This document shows positions 8,360 to 18,224 of a DNA stretch of 64,000 bases, piece after piece (positions within the stretch are counted from its first letter, which is position 1; the number at the start of each line of letters is the position of its first letter). The stretch is taken from positions 4,304-68,303 of the forward strand of contig NZ_BBPM01000029.1 of assembly GCF_000787775.1 (NCBI RefSeq), read 5' to 3'. Both the position numbers and the translations under genes were made by a program. The notes beneath the pieces were generated by a model that saw only the letters and a list, made by a program, of their open reading frames with translations, was not told where the DNA came from and ran no database searches. This stretch comes from Streptacidiphilus carbonis (lineage in GTDB: Bacteria > Actinomycetota > Actinomycetes > Streptomycetales > Streptomycetaceae).

Positions 8360-9964
8360 TCACCAGCCCAGCGCCGCCATCGCGGCGTTGTGGCCCGGGA
8401 TGCCGCTGACGCCGCCGCCGCGGACCGCGCCGGCGCCGCAGAGCAGGATGTTGGGGTGGGCGGTCGCGACGCCCCAGCGGCCGGGGGCCGCGTCCGGGTC
8501 GGCGTCGTCCTCGGTGAAGGGGAAGGCCAGATCGCGGTGGAAGATGTTGCCGCCGGGCAGGCCGAGGTCGCGCTCCAGGTCGAGCGGGCTGCGTGCCTCC
8601 AGGCAGGGCCTGCCGTCGGCGTCCACGGCCAGGCAGTCGGCCAGCGGTTCGTCGAGTACGGCGTCGAGTCGGGCGAGCACGGCGCTGAGCGCCGCCTCGC
8701 GGACGGCGTCGTGGTCGGGGCCGGCGAACAGCCGGGCCGGCAGGTGCAGTCCGAACAGGGTCAGCGTCTGGTACCCCTGTGCGCGCAGGTCCGGGCCGAG
8801 GATGGACGGGTCGGTCAGCGAGTGGCAGTACAGCTCGGAGGGCGCCGCCGACGGCACCGCGCCCGCCTCGGCCTCACGGTGGGCCTCGGCCAACTGCCGG
8901 TAGGACTCCGCGACATGGAAGGTGCCGGCGAAGGCGGCGCCTGGATCCACGTCCCGGTCGCGGAGTCGGGGGAGTCGTCGCAGCAGCATGTTGACCTTCA
9001 GCTGTGAGCCCTCTGGATCGGGCCCGGACGGCGATTCGTCCAGCAGCCGTTCCAACTCGCGCGGCGCGGCGTTGCACAGCACCTGGTCCGCGTCGATCCG
9101 CCACTCCTCGCCGCCGCAGCCGAACACCACCTCGGCCGCGGTGCCATCGGTGCGGACCGCGATCACCTCACAGCCCGTCAGCAGTTCGGCCCCGGCCCGG
9201 CGGGCGGCCGACGCCAGCGCGTCGGTGACCGCGCCCATCCCGCCGACCGGGACGTCCCAGTCGCCGGTGCCGTTGCCGATCACGTGGTAGAGGAAGCAGC
9301 GGTTCTGCCGCAGCGAGGGGTCGTGGGCGTGGGTGAAGGTGCCGATCAGGGCGTCGGTGAGGACCACCCCGCGGACCAGGTCGTCGGCGAAGGACGACTC
9401 GACCGCCTCCCCGAGCGGCCGCTCGAACAGCGACTCCCAGGCGTGGTCGTCGCTGATCCGCTTGCGCAGCTCGGACCGGGTCGGCAGCGGCCCGGTCAGG
9501 GTCGGGAACACCGCCCTGGCGACCCGTCCGGTCCGTCCGTAGAACTCCTGCCAGGCCTCGAACTCCCGCCCGGAGCCGGTGAGTCGGCGGAACCCCTCGG
9601 CGGTGGCCCCGCGGTCGCCGTTGTCGACGAGGAGACCTGTCGACCGCCCGTCCCGCTGCACCGGCGTGTACGAGGAGAACCTGCGCCGCCGCAGCTCCAC
9701 GTCCAGGCCCAGATCGGCGCGGATCCGCTCGGGCATCAGGCTGACCAGATAGGAGTAGCGCGACAGCCGGGCGTCCACCCCGGTGAAGGCCTGCTCCGAG
9801 ACGGCCGCGCCGCCGGTGTGCCCCAGCCGCTCCAGCAGCAGCACGCTCCGTCCGGCCCGGGCCAGATAGGCCGCCGCGACCAGACCGTTGTGGCCGCCGC
9901 CGACCACCACCACGTCGTACCGGCGGTGCTGCGGACGCGGGACCGCGGAAGGGGAATCGTCCAT
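8360..9964 (-). CDS. FAD-dependent oxidoreductase, PYROXD2 / phytoene-desaturase-like
   Basis: This 534-residue protein opens with a dinucleotide-binding motif, VVVGGGHNGLVAAAYLARAG (about 17-36), followed by LLLERLGHTGGAA, typical of the NAD(P)/FAD amine-oxidase and phytoene desaturase superfamily. The C-terminal second FAD segment reads CGAGAVRGGGVSGIPGHNAA. The overall pattern fits the PYROXD2-like clade, whose substrate is poorly defined. No carotenoid genes are nearby, so carotenogenesis is not supported. I chose the ATG at 9964 because TAGGAAG sits about 6 bases upstream; the GTG two codons earlier would leave no spacing. The gene is convergent with the TetR gene. Confidence 0.85.
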   Translation of the reverse strand: MDDSPSAVPRPQHRRYDVVVVGGGHNGLVAAAYLARAGRSVLLLERLGHTGGAAVSEQAFTGVDARLSRYSYLVSLMPERIRADLGLDVELRRRRFSSYTPVQRDGRSTGLLVDNGDRGATAEGFRRLTGSGREFEAWQEFYGRTGRVARAVFPTLTGPLPTRSELRKRISDDHAWESLFERPLGEAVESSFADDLVRGVVLTDALIGTFTHAHDPSLRQNRCFLYHVIGNGTGDWDVPVGGMGAVTDALASAARRAGAELLTGCEVIAVRTDGTAAEVVFGCGGEEWRIDADQVLCNAAPRELERLLDESPSGPDPEGSQLKVNMLLRRLPRLRDRDVDPGAAFAGTFHVAESYRQLAEAHREAEAGAVPSAAPSELYCHSLTDPSILGPDLRAQGYQTLTLFGLHLPARLFAGPDHDAVREAALSAVLARLDAVLDEPLADCLAVDADGRPCLEARSPLDLERDLGLPGGNIFHRDLAFPFTEDDADPDAAPGRWGVATAHPNILLCGAGAVRGGGVSGIPGHNAAMAALGW

Positions 9965-10167
9965 TCGCACTTCCTACCAGGCTGCCGAACCCCCGGCCAG
10001 ACCTCTGCGCACGGCCGGACGCACGGCCGGGCGGGCGTCCGGTTGCGCGGCCGGTCGGCGGTGCCGCGAGGCGGTCACCCGTTCGGGCCGTAGCGGGTCG
10101 CCGCCCGGCGGGGCGCGTGTGAGCGTGGGGGAATCCGAGAACAGCAAGCTCTTCCGGAGGATCTGAC

Positions 10168-10752
10168 GTGCTCACGAACACCCGCCTACGCACCCGCAGC
10201 GCGCTCGTGGCGGTGACGCTGGCCGCGTCGCTGCTGGTGCTGCCCGCCTGTTCCAGCAGCAGCAAGAATGCCGGCAGCACCGTCACCGGGGTCGGCGTCG
10301 CGGCCGGGGCGACGCCCACCGGCAGCGCCGACCGGGTCAAGTTGGCCAAGACCAAGTTCGTGGCCAACGCGAGCCTGGCGGCCGGAGCCGCGTACCAGTG
10401 GCTCTACAAGCCGTTCAAGGCGGGGACCTTCAAGAAGGGCGCCAACGGCCGGACGTTCGCCCTGGTCAAGGGCGGCCTGGCGGGCGCCTTCACCTACAAC
10501 CGGCTGAAGGCCGCGCTCAACGACGCCAAGGGCGACCCCACCCTGTCCAAGGCGACGGACGCGCTGTCGTCCGCGGTCGACAGCATCAAGGGCCTGCCGA
10601 GCAAGATCAAGGGCGGCAACGCCACCGACGCCGACTTCAACCAGGTCCAGAGCGTCGTCGACGGGGTGAAGAAGGCCGGCTCGCAGAACGGCCTCAACGT
10701 CACCGACAAGGTTCCCTCGAGCAGCCAGCTCACCCAGATGGTGACGAGCTGA
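10168..10752 (+). CDS. Secreted lipoprotein of unknown function
   Basis: This 194-residue protein has a clear lipoprotein signal: a basic N-terminus (LRTR), a hydrophobic stretch (ALVAVTLAASLLV) and a lipobox L-P-A-C with the modified cysteine at residue 28. A Ser/Gly/Thr-rich tether follows. The mature part is Ala/Lys-rich and predicted helical, with no catalytic motif that I recognise. It is probably anchored to the outer face of the membrane. The GTG start has GGAGGA about 6 bases upstream. Its 3' end overlaps the opposing hypothetical gene by 23 bases. Confidence 0.85.
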   Translation: MLTNTRLRTRSALVAVTLAASLLVLPACSSSSKNAGSTVTGVGVAAGATPTGSADRVKLAKTKFVANASLAAGAAYQWLYKPFKAGTFKKGANGRTFALVKGGLAGAFTYNRLKAALNDAKGDPTLSKATDALSSAVDSIKGLPSKIKGGNATDADFNQVQSVVDGVKKAGSQNGLNVTDKVPSSSQLTQMVTS

Positions 10753-10990
10753 CGTCCTCCGCGTCCGCCGCGCCGGCCTCGGCCCGCGCGAAGGCGTAGC
10801 GCCACTGCCGGCGCCCGTCCGCCGTGCGGTACGGCTCCCGGACGTAGACCAGCGTCTGGGCCGTTCCGCCGTCGCGGGCGGGCACTGTGGTGCGGTGCTC
10901 CGGCGGCACCCGCTCGGCCAGGTTGACCGGGACCGCCGAGACCCTGCCGTCCAGCGGCCCTCCCACGAACTGGACCCGGGCTCGGCGCAT
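10730..10990 (-). CDS. Conserved hypothetical small protein
   Basis: This 86-residue protein has no signal peptide or membrane segment. It starts MRRARVQFVGGPLDGRVSAVP and contains TLVYVREPYRTADGRRQWRYAFA near its C-terminus, giving a likely beta-rich fold. The pattern V-GGPLDGR with a later Y-R-x-Y segment recurs in small actinobacterial proteins of unknown role. I chose the ATG at 10990 because the longer frame runs backwards through the prim-pol gene. It is divergent from the prim-pol gene (115-base gap) and convergent with the lipoprotein gene. Confidence 0.65.
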   Translation of the reverse strand: MRRARVQFVGGPLDGRVSAVPVNLAERVPPEHRTTVPARDGGTAQTLVYVREPYRTADGRRQWRYAFARAEAGAADAEDVSSSPSG

Positions 10991-11104
10991 GGAGCACAGC
11001 TTCCCACTTCCGGCCCTTGGCACACACCACCCCCGTCGCACCCGTATCCTGCTCTGTACACATTCCGGTAACCCTGGAGTGCGTACGGTGGCGAGAGGGG
11101 CTCG

Positions 11105-11830
11105 ATGGAATCCGCGGGCAGGCGATCCAACTGGTGGCGCAGGCGCTCGGTGCTGGGCGCGCGCGAAACCGCTCCGCTGGGCGCCGCGGAGGCTGCGGCC
11201 CGTCTGGAATCCCGCCTGGAACAGCTGCTGCGCGCCGTCCGCGCCGGCTTCCCGGTCGCCCCGGCCGCGCACGCCGTCGACTACCGCTGCTCCTGCGGGC
11301 GGGTCGGCTGTCCGGCCCCCGCCCAGCACCCGCTCTCCTTCGCCTGGCAGTCGCAGGCCTCCAGCGACATCGAACAGGTCACCCGCTGGCTGTCCCGCGA
11401 CCCGGACGCCAACGCCGTCACCGCGACCGGCCGCAGCCACGACGTCCTGGACGTGCCTGCGGAGGCCGGGCGGCTGGCACTGGAGCAGATGGACAGCCTG
11501 GGCGTGGCGGTCGGCCCGGTCGCCGCGATCGGCGAGGACCGCTACCTCTTCTTCACCGCCAGCCGCTCCGTGCTGGACGAGGACGAGTGGTGGACCTCCG
11601 AGCTGGACACCAGCCCCGAGGACGTCTCCGAACACCCCGGCCTGCGGTGGCACACCCGCGGCAGCTACGTCCTGCTCCCGCCGTCCCGTCTAGCCGACGG
11701 CTCGACCGTGAGCTGGGTCCGGGACCCGGACCGCCCCCTGCCGGACCCGCTGCGGGTGCTGGACGTCCTCACGGACGCGTGCACGGCGGTCGGCGCCGTC
11801 GCCGTGGGAGAACACTGGCTCATCGGTTAG
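11105..11830 (+). CDS. Bifunctional DNA primase/polymerase (prim-pol) N-terminal-like protein
   Basis: This 241-residue protein resembles the prim-pol domain of actinobacterial primase-polymerases. Features include the Cys cluster YRCSCGRVGCPAPAQHP (near 60-77), SFAWQSQASSD and a late GSYVLLPPS segment with conserved Trp residues. No helicase domain is attached and no replication or integrase genes are nearby, so it looks like a resident orphan rather than part of an integrated plasmid. The acidic catalytic residues expected near the middle are not obvious (DVLDVPAEAG is the best candidate), so activity is uncertain. The start has GAGAGGGG about 7 bases upstream. Confidence 0.75.
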   Translation: MESAGRRSNWWRRRSVLGARETAPLGAAEAAARLESRLEQLLRAVRAGFPVAPAAHAVDYRCSCGRVGCPAPAQHPLSFAWQSQASSDIEQVTRWLSRDPDANAVTATGRSHDVLDVPAEAGRLALEQMDSLGVAVGPVAAIGEDRYLFFTASRSVLDEDEWWTSELDTSPEDVSEHPGLRWHTRGSYVLLPPSRLADGSTVSWVRDPDRPLPDPLRVLDVLTDACTAVGAVAVGEHWLIG

Positions 11831-11832
11831 CT

Positions 11833-11956
11833 GCGGACCGTGCCTGGTTGGCCGCGCAGTTCCCCGCGCCCCTATGGGGCTGCAACTGACCCGCTGAGGG
11901 CGAGTTGCACCCCTCGGGGGCGCGGGGAACTGCGCGACCAGCCAGGCACGGTCCGC
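11833..11956. repeat. Composite inverted repeat, copy C
   Basis: Arms of 40 bases at 11833-11872 and 11917-11956 pair with only two mismatches and contain the core GCAGTTCCCCGCGCCCC. The inner stem TGCAACT (11881-11887) / AGTTGCA (11903-11909) is intact. This is the longest copy; it begins 2 bases after the prim-pol stop and ends 26 bases before the opposing map stop. Its place between convergent genes matches copies A and E. Confidence 0.85.
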
Positions 11957-11982
11957 ACCCGAAAGCAGAGCAGAACCCCCGC

Positions 11983-12831
11983 TCACGGCAGGGTCAGCAC
12001 CTCGCTGCCGCTCTCCGTCACTACCAGCGTGTGCTCGAACTGCGCGGTGCGCCTGCGGTCCTTGGTGACCACGGTCCAGCCGTCCGCCCACATGTCGTGC
12101 TGGTAGGTGCCCAGGGTGAGCATGGGCTCGATGGTGAAGGTCATCCCCGGCTGCATCACCGTGGTCGCGTACGGGCTGTCGTAGTGCGGCACGATCAGGC
12201 CGGAGTGGAAGGCGGTGTTGATCCCGTGCCCGGTGAAGTCCCGCACGACGCCGTAGTTGAAGCGCTTGGCGTAGGACTCGATGACCCGCCCGATGACATT
12301 GATCTGCCGGCCCGGCTTGACCGCGGCGATGCCGCGCCGGGTGGCCTCCCTGGTGCGCTCGACAAGGAGCTTTGACTCCTCGTCGACATTCCCGACCGGG
12401 TAGGTGGCGTTGAGGTCGCCGTGCACCCCGTGGATGAACGCGGTGACGTCCAGGTTGACGATGTCGCCGTCCTGGAGCACGGTCGAGTCCGGGATGCCGT
12501 GGCAGATCACCTCGTTGACCGAGGTGCAGATGGACTTGGGGAAGCCCCGGTAGCCCAGGTCCGAGGGGTAGGCGTCGTGGTCGCACATGTACTCGTGCGC
12601 GATCCGGTCCAACTCGTCGGTGGTCACCCCGGGTGCGATGGCCGCCGCCGCGGCGTCCATGGCCCTGGCCGCGATCCGGCCGGCGATCCGCATCTTCTCG
12701 ATCGTCTCGGCGGACTGCACCTCGGGGCCGGTGTAGGGGGTGGGCCCCTTGCGGCCGACGTACTCGGGGCGCGGGATGTGCGCAGGGACGCTGCGGGTGG
12801 GCGACAGGGTGCCGGGAACGAGGGGAGCCAT
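11983..12831 (-). CDS. map: Methionine aminopeptidase, type I
   Basis: This enzyme removes the initiator methionine from nascent proteins. The 282-residue protein has a short N-terminal extension ([16 protein letters not shown]) common to actinobacterial type Ic enzymes. The metal-binding residues lie in [20 protein letters not shown] (two Asp), FTGHGI (His), TIEPMLTLG (Glu) and the final [11 protein letters not shown] (Glu). I chose the ATG at 12831; the frame stays open upstream, but that part is low-complexity and matches no family sequence. The gene is convergent with the prim-pol gene across repeat copy C. Confidence 0.95.
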   Translation of the reverse strand: MAPLVPGTLSPTRSVPAHIPRPEYVGRKGPTPYTGPEVQSAETIEKMRIAGRIAARAMDAAAAAIAPGVTTDELDRIAHEYMCDHDAYPSDLGYRGFPKSICTSVNEVICHGIPDSTVLQDGDIVNLDVTAFIHGVHGDLNATYPVGNVDEESKLLVERTREATRRGIAAVKPGRQINVIGRVIESYAKRFNYGVVRDFTGHGINTAFHSGLIVPHYDSPYATTVMQPGMTFTIEPMLTLGTYQHDMWADGWTVVTKDRRRTAQFEHTLVVTESGSEVLTLP

Positions 12832-12921
12832 ACCGCCAATCCTAGCGAGAGCGGCCCGGCCTCCTGATGCGTCCGGAGTGCGGCGCGACGGGGTGGGCAG
12901 GATGCTGATGGCGGACGAGCG

Positions 12922-12957
12922 GACCGAGGGGACGACCGAGGGGACGACCCGGGGGAC
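12922..12957. repeat. Three 12-bp tandem repeats upstream of the small SPOR-like gene
   Basis: GACCGAGGGGAC occurs twice in tandem (12922-12933, 12934-12945), followed by the variant GACCCGGGGGAC (12946-12957). The block lies just before the ribosome-binding site of the gene at 12983. Read in that gene's frame it would encode a Thr-Glu-Gly-Thr repeat, but the conserved protein seems to begin after it. Confidence 0.5.
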
Positions 12958-12982
12958 GCCCCCGAGGAGAAGGAGAGAGATC

Positions 12983-13171
12983 ATGGCTGACGGTGCGGAC
13001 AAGGCCGAGGGCTGGTTCTACTGCCTCAAGCACAAAACCGTGGAGCAGGGGATGGTCTGCCCGGCGCGCAACCGGCTCGGGCCGTATGCGACCGAGGCAG
13101 AGGCCGCACGGGCGCTGGAGAAGGCCAAGGAGCGCAACGAGGAGTGGGACAACGATCCCCGCTGGCAGTGA
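12983..13171 (+). CDS. Small conserved actinobacterial protein (SPOR-domain-annotated type)
   Basis: This 62-residue charged protein has an aromatic patch, [14 protein letters not shown], followed by [26 protein letters not shown], a pattern like the beta-alpha half of a SPOR repeat. Near-identical short proteins are widespread in Streptomyces, from memory, where they are usually annotated as SPOR-domain proteins. The role is unknown. AGGAGAGAGATC directly precedes the ATG, which supports this start over the longer upstream frame through the 12-bp repeats. Confidence 0.75.
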   Translation: MADGADKAEGWFYCLKHKTVEQGMVCPARNRLGPYATEAEAARALEKAKERNEEWDNDPRWQ

Positions 13172-13276
13172 GTGCGCCGGTCAACCCCCGGTGGTCCCCG
13201 GGTGATCCGGCGGTAAGGGGCTGGCATTACGGACATCGCGGACAGTCCTTGGCGTTGAGGTGCTGATCGTGCCAGG

Positions 13277-14542
13277 GTGGCCGTCGAGACCGGTGCGGGT
13301 ACCCAGCTCCCGCCGCCGGTGACGGTACGGGCACGGCGGGGGCGCACGCGGGTGGCGGACAGGTCAGAGGCGGCACGGCGGCGGATCGCTGATTCCAGAT
13401 CAGAGCCTGCCGACGCCCGCCCCGCAGACCCCCGCCCCGCAGACCCGCGTCTCGCGGACCCCCGTCCCGCGGACCCCCGTCCCGCAGACCCGCGTCTCCC
13501 GGACCCCCGTTCTGACTCCGACCGGGCCGGTGCCGCCCACCGCAGCGCCCGCGCCCCCCTGCTGCTGCTCGGCCTGGTCGTCGGCACCGCCGTGGCGGCC
13601 GTGTGCCTGCGCGCCGGGCGCTCCGCCGCGCTCGGCGGGGTGGGTGTGCTGCACGGCCTCTGGCTGCTGGTCGCTCTGGCGGTCTTCGCCGGCGGCTTGT
13701 ACCTCGTCGCGAAGTACCAGGCCCGGCAGGGCGAGCGACCGATGGGGACGCCCCGCGAGGAGCGGCTGCAGAGCCTGACCACCGCGGCCCTCGGCATCAT
13801 CGGCGTGGGCACCACCGCCGCGGTGGCCGTGCTCGGGATGACCCACACCGGTCCGCCGGACCTGCCGCCCGCACCGACCGCGATGCCGCCGACCGGCGCG
13901 GCCCCACCCCCCACCCCGATGCCCCTGCCCAGCATCGCACCGGCCGAGAAGCACGCCTCGCACCCCTTCCCGGTCGGCGAGGTGCTGCTGGTGCTGGTCG
14001 GCCTGCTGGTGATAGCGGCCGTGATCGTGCTGGTGCTCTTCGTCAGCCGCTGGCTGCAGGCGCGCCGAACACCTCCGCCGCCGCTCCGGTCGACGCTCCC
14101 GCTGGAGGACGACGACAGCGCCGCGCTCGGCGACGCGGTCAGGGCCGGGCGGCTGGCGCTGCGCGGCGAGGACGTCCGAGCCGCGGTGATCGCCTGCTAC
14201 GCTGCGATGGAGGAGTCCCTGATCGCCGGCGGGGTGCGCCGCCATGCCGCCGACAGCCCCGCCGACCTGCTGCGCCGGGCCTCGGAGGCAGGACTGCTGA
14301 GCGGTTCCGCGCCGCACCGGCTGGCCGCGCTGTTCCGCGAGGCGCGCTACTCCACCCATCCGATGGCCGAGTCCGATCTGCTCCGGGCGCGCGCCGCGCT
14401 CGACGAGATAAGCGCCCGGCTGGCGGAGCACGCCGCCCGCCAGGAGGCCGAGGCCGCAGCCGCGGCGGCGGTCCTGGCCGAGCAGGCGGTTGCGGCCGGG
14501 GAAGCGGTTGTGACGATGTCGAAGGGGGCCCGGACCCGATGA
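13277..14542 (+). CDS. DUF4129 domain membrane protein with Pro-Asp-Arg repeat region
   Basis: This 421-residue protein has three parts. The cytoplasmic N-terminus contains about seven five-residue repeats of the form R-P-A-D-P or R-L-A-D-P (around residues 48-82). Four hydrophobic segments follow (near 94-114, 121-147, 173-190 and 234-258). The C-terminal DUF4129 domain spans about 280-385 (VIACYAAMEESLIAGG, STHPMAESDLLRAR). DUF4129 proteins occur with MoxR ATPases and DUF58 proteins, as here. The gene overlaps the next one by ATGA and starts a five-gene operon. The GTG start has only a weak ribosome-binding site. A role in envelope protein maturation or stress is inferred from context. Confidence 0.8.
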   Translation: MAVETGAGTQLPPPVTVRARRGRTRVADRSEAARRRIADSRSEPADARPADPRPADPRLADPRPADPRPADPRLPDPRSDSDRAGAAHRSARAPLLLLGLVVGTAVAAVCLRAGRSAALGGVGVLHGLWLLVALAVFAGGLYLVAKYQARQGERPMGTPREERLQSLTTAALGIIGVGTTAAVAVLGMTHTGPPDLPPAPTAMPPTGAAPPPTPMPLPSIAPAEKHASHPFPVGEVLLVLVGLLVIAAVIVLVLFVSRWLQARRTPPPPLRSTLPLEDDDSAALGDAVRAGRLALRGEDVRAAVIACYAAMEESLIAGGVRRHAADSPADLLRRASEAGLLSGSAPHRLAALFREARYSTHPMAESDLLRARAALDEISARLAEHAARQEAEAAAAAAVLAEQAVAAGEAVVTMSKGARTR

Positions 14543-15132
14543 GCCCGCGAGCCGTTCCGCGCCTCGGCGTCCTGCCGGAGTCCCTGCTCTGGCTCGGCGT
14601 CGCGGTGCTCTGCTCCGAGGTGGCGCTGGCCCTGGTCGGCGGACTGCCGGGGGCCGCGACGGGGGCGGGCGTCTTCGTCGTCGCCGGGCTGGTGGGCGTG
14701 CGCTACGTCCACGGCGCCCAGGCCATGGACAGCGACTACCGCCGCAAGGTCCACCTGGTCGGCAGCCGGGAGCCGACCCTGCGCTACTGGGACGCCGCGA
14801 TCGAGGACGCCCGCGACTCCATGAGCGGCTACGAGCTGCACCTGCGCCCACTGCTGCAGCGGCTCTACGCGGTCCGCCTGGCCGAACGGCACGGGGTCTC
14901 CCTGGAGACCCAGCCGCGGCAGGCCGCCGCGATCATCGGCCCGGAGCTGTGGCCCTGGATCGACCCCTCCCGCCGCACCGACCGCCATCCGCTGGACGTC
15001 GGCCGGGCGGCGGCCGCGGGCGCCGCCCGCGGGGCGACCCGCGCCGCCCGCCGGGTCGATCCCCGGCTCGGACCCGAGCCGATCAGCGGAGCCGTCCTCA
15101 CCGCCCTTGTCGAACGCCTGGAAAAGATGTGA
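14539..15132 (+). CDS. Membrane protein of the MoxR operon
   Basis: This 197-residue protein has two N-terminal membrane segments (about 13-32 and 37-54) and a long cytoplasmic domain rich in Arg, Ala and Glu, with the segment ALHLRPLLQRLYAVRL-like after YEL and a basic C-terminus. I recognise no enzymatic motif. It overlaps the DUF4129 gene by four bases, and the MoxR start follows closely, so translational coupling is likely. It is typical of the accessory membrane proteins in MoxR-DUF58 operons and probably links the ATPase to the membrane complex. Confidence 0.75.
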   Translation: MSPRAVPRLGVLPESLLWLGVAVLCSEVALALVGGLPGAATGAGVFVVAGLVGVRYVHGAQAMDSDYRRKVHLVGSREPTLRYWDAAIEDARDSMSGYELHLRPLLQRLYAVRLAERHGVSLETQPRQAAAIIGPELWPWIDPSRRTDRHPLDVGRAAAAGAARGATRAARRVDPRLGPEPISGAVLTALVERLEKM

Positions 15133-15193
15133 CGTGACGCCCGACCTGACACCGTCCACAGCCGAACCGTCCGTCCCGGACATGAGGAGCGCC

Positions 15194-16209
<1,016 letters not shown>

Positions 16210-16213
<4 letters not shown>

Positions 16214-17646
16214 CGGTGGGTCGGATGTCCGGGCGGCAGGACGGCGGGCAGGACCGCAGGCCGGAGCGCAGGTCGGTCCGGGCCGGTGCGGGCGGAGCCG
16301 GCCCCGTCGCGCCCCCGGCGCCGCTGCTCCCGCCGGAGGTGCGCCGCGCCCTCGGCGGCGAGGGGGTGCACCAGCCGAACTCGGAGCCGCCGAACCCCAG
16401 GCCGGAGGGCCCGCGCCCGTCCGAGCGGGCGCTGCGGCTGGCCACCGTCGCGGCGGCGGCCACGGCCGCCGCCGTGCTGACCGGGCAGCCCTGGCTGCTG
16501 GCGCTCGCCGTCGGACCCGCCTGCCTGCTGGTGCTGGCCGGCCTGGGCGGCCGTCCGGACCGGGCCTCGGCCACCGCCGAGGTGGCCTCGCGCCGCTACT
16601 TCGAGGGCGAGACCGTCACCGCGGTGGTCACCGTCCGCTTCGACGGCACGGTCGGCTGGATCGACCCGGGAGTGGCACCGGGCCCCGGCACCGAGCTGGT
16701 CTCGGTGGACGTGTCCGGACCCGCCGTCAAGCTGGGCTTCACCGCTGCCCGTTGGGGCCGCTGGTCGCTCGGGGTGGTCGACCTCGACCTCTACGACGCG
16801 GGCGGCCTGATGCGCAGCACGGTCCGGGTCGACCTCGGCGACATCGAGGTCTTCCCGGTCCCGGCGGACGGCACGCTCACCCCGATCCCGGTCCGGCTGC
16901 CCGACCGGCTGGGCGAGCACACCGCCCGCCAGTCCGGCGAGGGCATCGAGGTCATCGGCGTGCGGCCGCATGTCTGGGGCGAGCGCCAGCGCCGCATCCA
17001 CTGGCCGTCCACCACCCGGCGCGGCTCCATCCAGATCAACCAGTTCGCGGCCGAGCGCACCGCCGACGCCGTGGTGCTGCTGGACGCCTTCAGCGACGTC
17101 GCCGACCCGGTGACCGGGGCCTCCAGCCTGGACGAGTCGCTGCGGGTCGCGGCCGGCCTGGTGCGCACCTATCTGCGCAGCCACGACCGGGTCGGCATCG
17201 TCTCGGTCGGCGGCAAACTGCACTGGCTGCAACCCGGCACCGGCGACGCCTACTTCTACCGCATCGTGCAGACCGTCCTGGACGTCCGCCGCGACCTCAC
17301 CTTCCACACCCCGGACCTCAGCCGGCTCCCCCCGCCCGCGCTGCCGCACGGCGCGCTGGTCTACGCGGTGACGCCGCTCGCCGACAACCGGATCATGGAC
17401 GTACTGGGCGGCCTGGCCGAGCGCGGCAACCCGATAGCGGTGGTCGAGATCCCGGTCGGCGACCCGCGGATCTCCGAGGAGGACGCGGTGGAGCGGCTCG
17501 CCCTGCGACTGTGGCGGCTGGACCGCGAGGCGGTGCGCTTCAGCCTGGTCGAGAAGGGCATCCCGGTCGTCCCCTGGCTGGGCGAGACCCTGGACCTGTC
17601 GCTCGCCCCGCTGCTGCGCAGCCGCCTCTCAGGGAGGGTCAGTTGA
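16210..17646 (+). CDS. DUF58 domain protein
   Basis: This 478-residue protein has a Pro/Arg-rich N-terminus of about 75 residues, two hydrophobic segments (about 76-92 and 96-114) and a long cytoplasmic domain. The DUF58 signature is in GERQRRIHWPSTTRRGSI (about 257-274), followed by a VWA-like beta-alpha region with VVLLDAFSDVADPVTG. DUF58 proteins are regular partners of MoxR ATPases, as in this operon. Start and stop overlap the neighbouring genes by four bases each, showing tight coupling. A direct partnership with the MoxR protein encoded just upstream is likely. Confidence 0.88.
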
Positions 17647-18221
17647 CCACCACCGACGCCCCGGCGCCCAAACCCGCGCCCGCGCCCGCGCCCGCGCCCA
17701 CCCTCGACCGGCCGATCCAGCTCCTCGGCTGCGCGCTGGCGCTGCTGGTCACCGACCCCACCGCATGGGCCGGCCGGCCCGCCCCCGACCTGGTCGTGCC
17801 GCTGGCCGCCCTGGTCCTGGCCTTCGTCGCGGCGGCCCCGCTGACGGCGCGTCCGGTGGCCGGCGGCCACCGCTGGTACGCCAGGCTGGCGCGGCACCGC
17901 AACACCGCCTTCGCGGTGATGTGCGTGGTCCTGGCCGCGACCGACCCGCCGCCGGGCTGGCTCGCCGCCGTTGACGCGGCGCTGCTGCTCACCTATCTGC
18001 TGGCGGTCGACGCCGTGGCAGCCGGTCCGCCCGGGCTCCGCCTGCTGCGCCGCCCGCTCACCCTGCTCGCAGCCTACGGCGCCACCGCGCTGGTCCTGGC
18101 CGCGGCCCTGCTCCCGACCACCGCCATGGGCCCGTCCTCCCGCCTCCTCGCCGCACTGGCCCTGGGCGCCGCGGCCGCGGCGGTCGCGGTCGCGATGACC
18201 GCCCGGGGCCGCCGCCGCTGA
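17643..18221 (+). CDS. Membrane protein ending the MoxR operon
   Basis: This 192-residue protein has a Pro/Ala repeat N-terminus (KPAPAPAPAPAP) and about five hydrophobic segments spread from residue 25 to 185, ending in a basic tail. No domain is recognised. The TTG start overlaps the DUF58 stop (TTGA) and is preceded by GGAGGGTCAG, a good ribosome-binding site. It is the last gene of the operon; no transglutaminase/TgpA gene follows, unlike some related loci. It is probably a structural part of the membrane complex. Confidence 0.72.
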   Translation: MTTTDAPAPKPAPAPAPAPTLDRPIQLLGCALALLVTDPTAWAGRPAPDLVVPLAALVLAFVAAAPLTARPVAGGHRWYARLARHRNTAFAVMCVVLAATDPPPGWLAAVDAALLLTYLLAVDAVAAGPPGLRLLRRPLTLLAAYGATALVLAAALLPTTAMGPSSRLLAALALGAAAAAVAVAMTARGRRR

Positions 18222-18224
18222 CCC

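Noticed and set aside
8360-9964. Phytoene desaturase assignment
   Set aside because: The FAD motifs are shared by the superfamily, but no crtB/crtE/crtY genes are near and the sequence fits the PYROXD2-like group better.
12740-13171. Longer version of the small SPOR-like protein with Thr-Glu-Gly repeats
   Set aside because: A strong ribosome-binding site lies directly before ATG 12983 and the upstream part overlaps the map gene start.
13420-13510. Short repeat array considered as CRISPR
   Set aside because: The units are contiguous 15-bp coding repeats without spacers and no cas genes are present.
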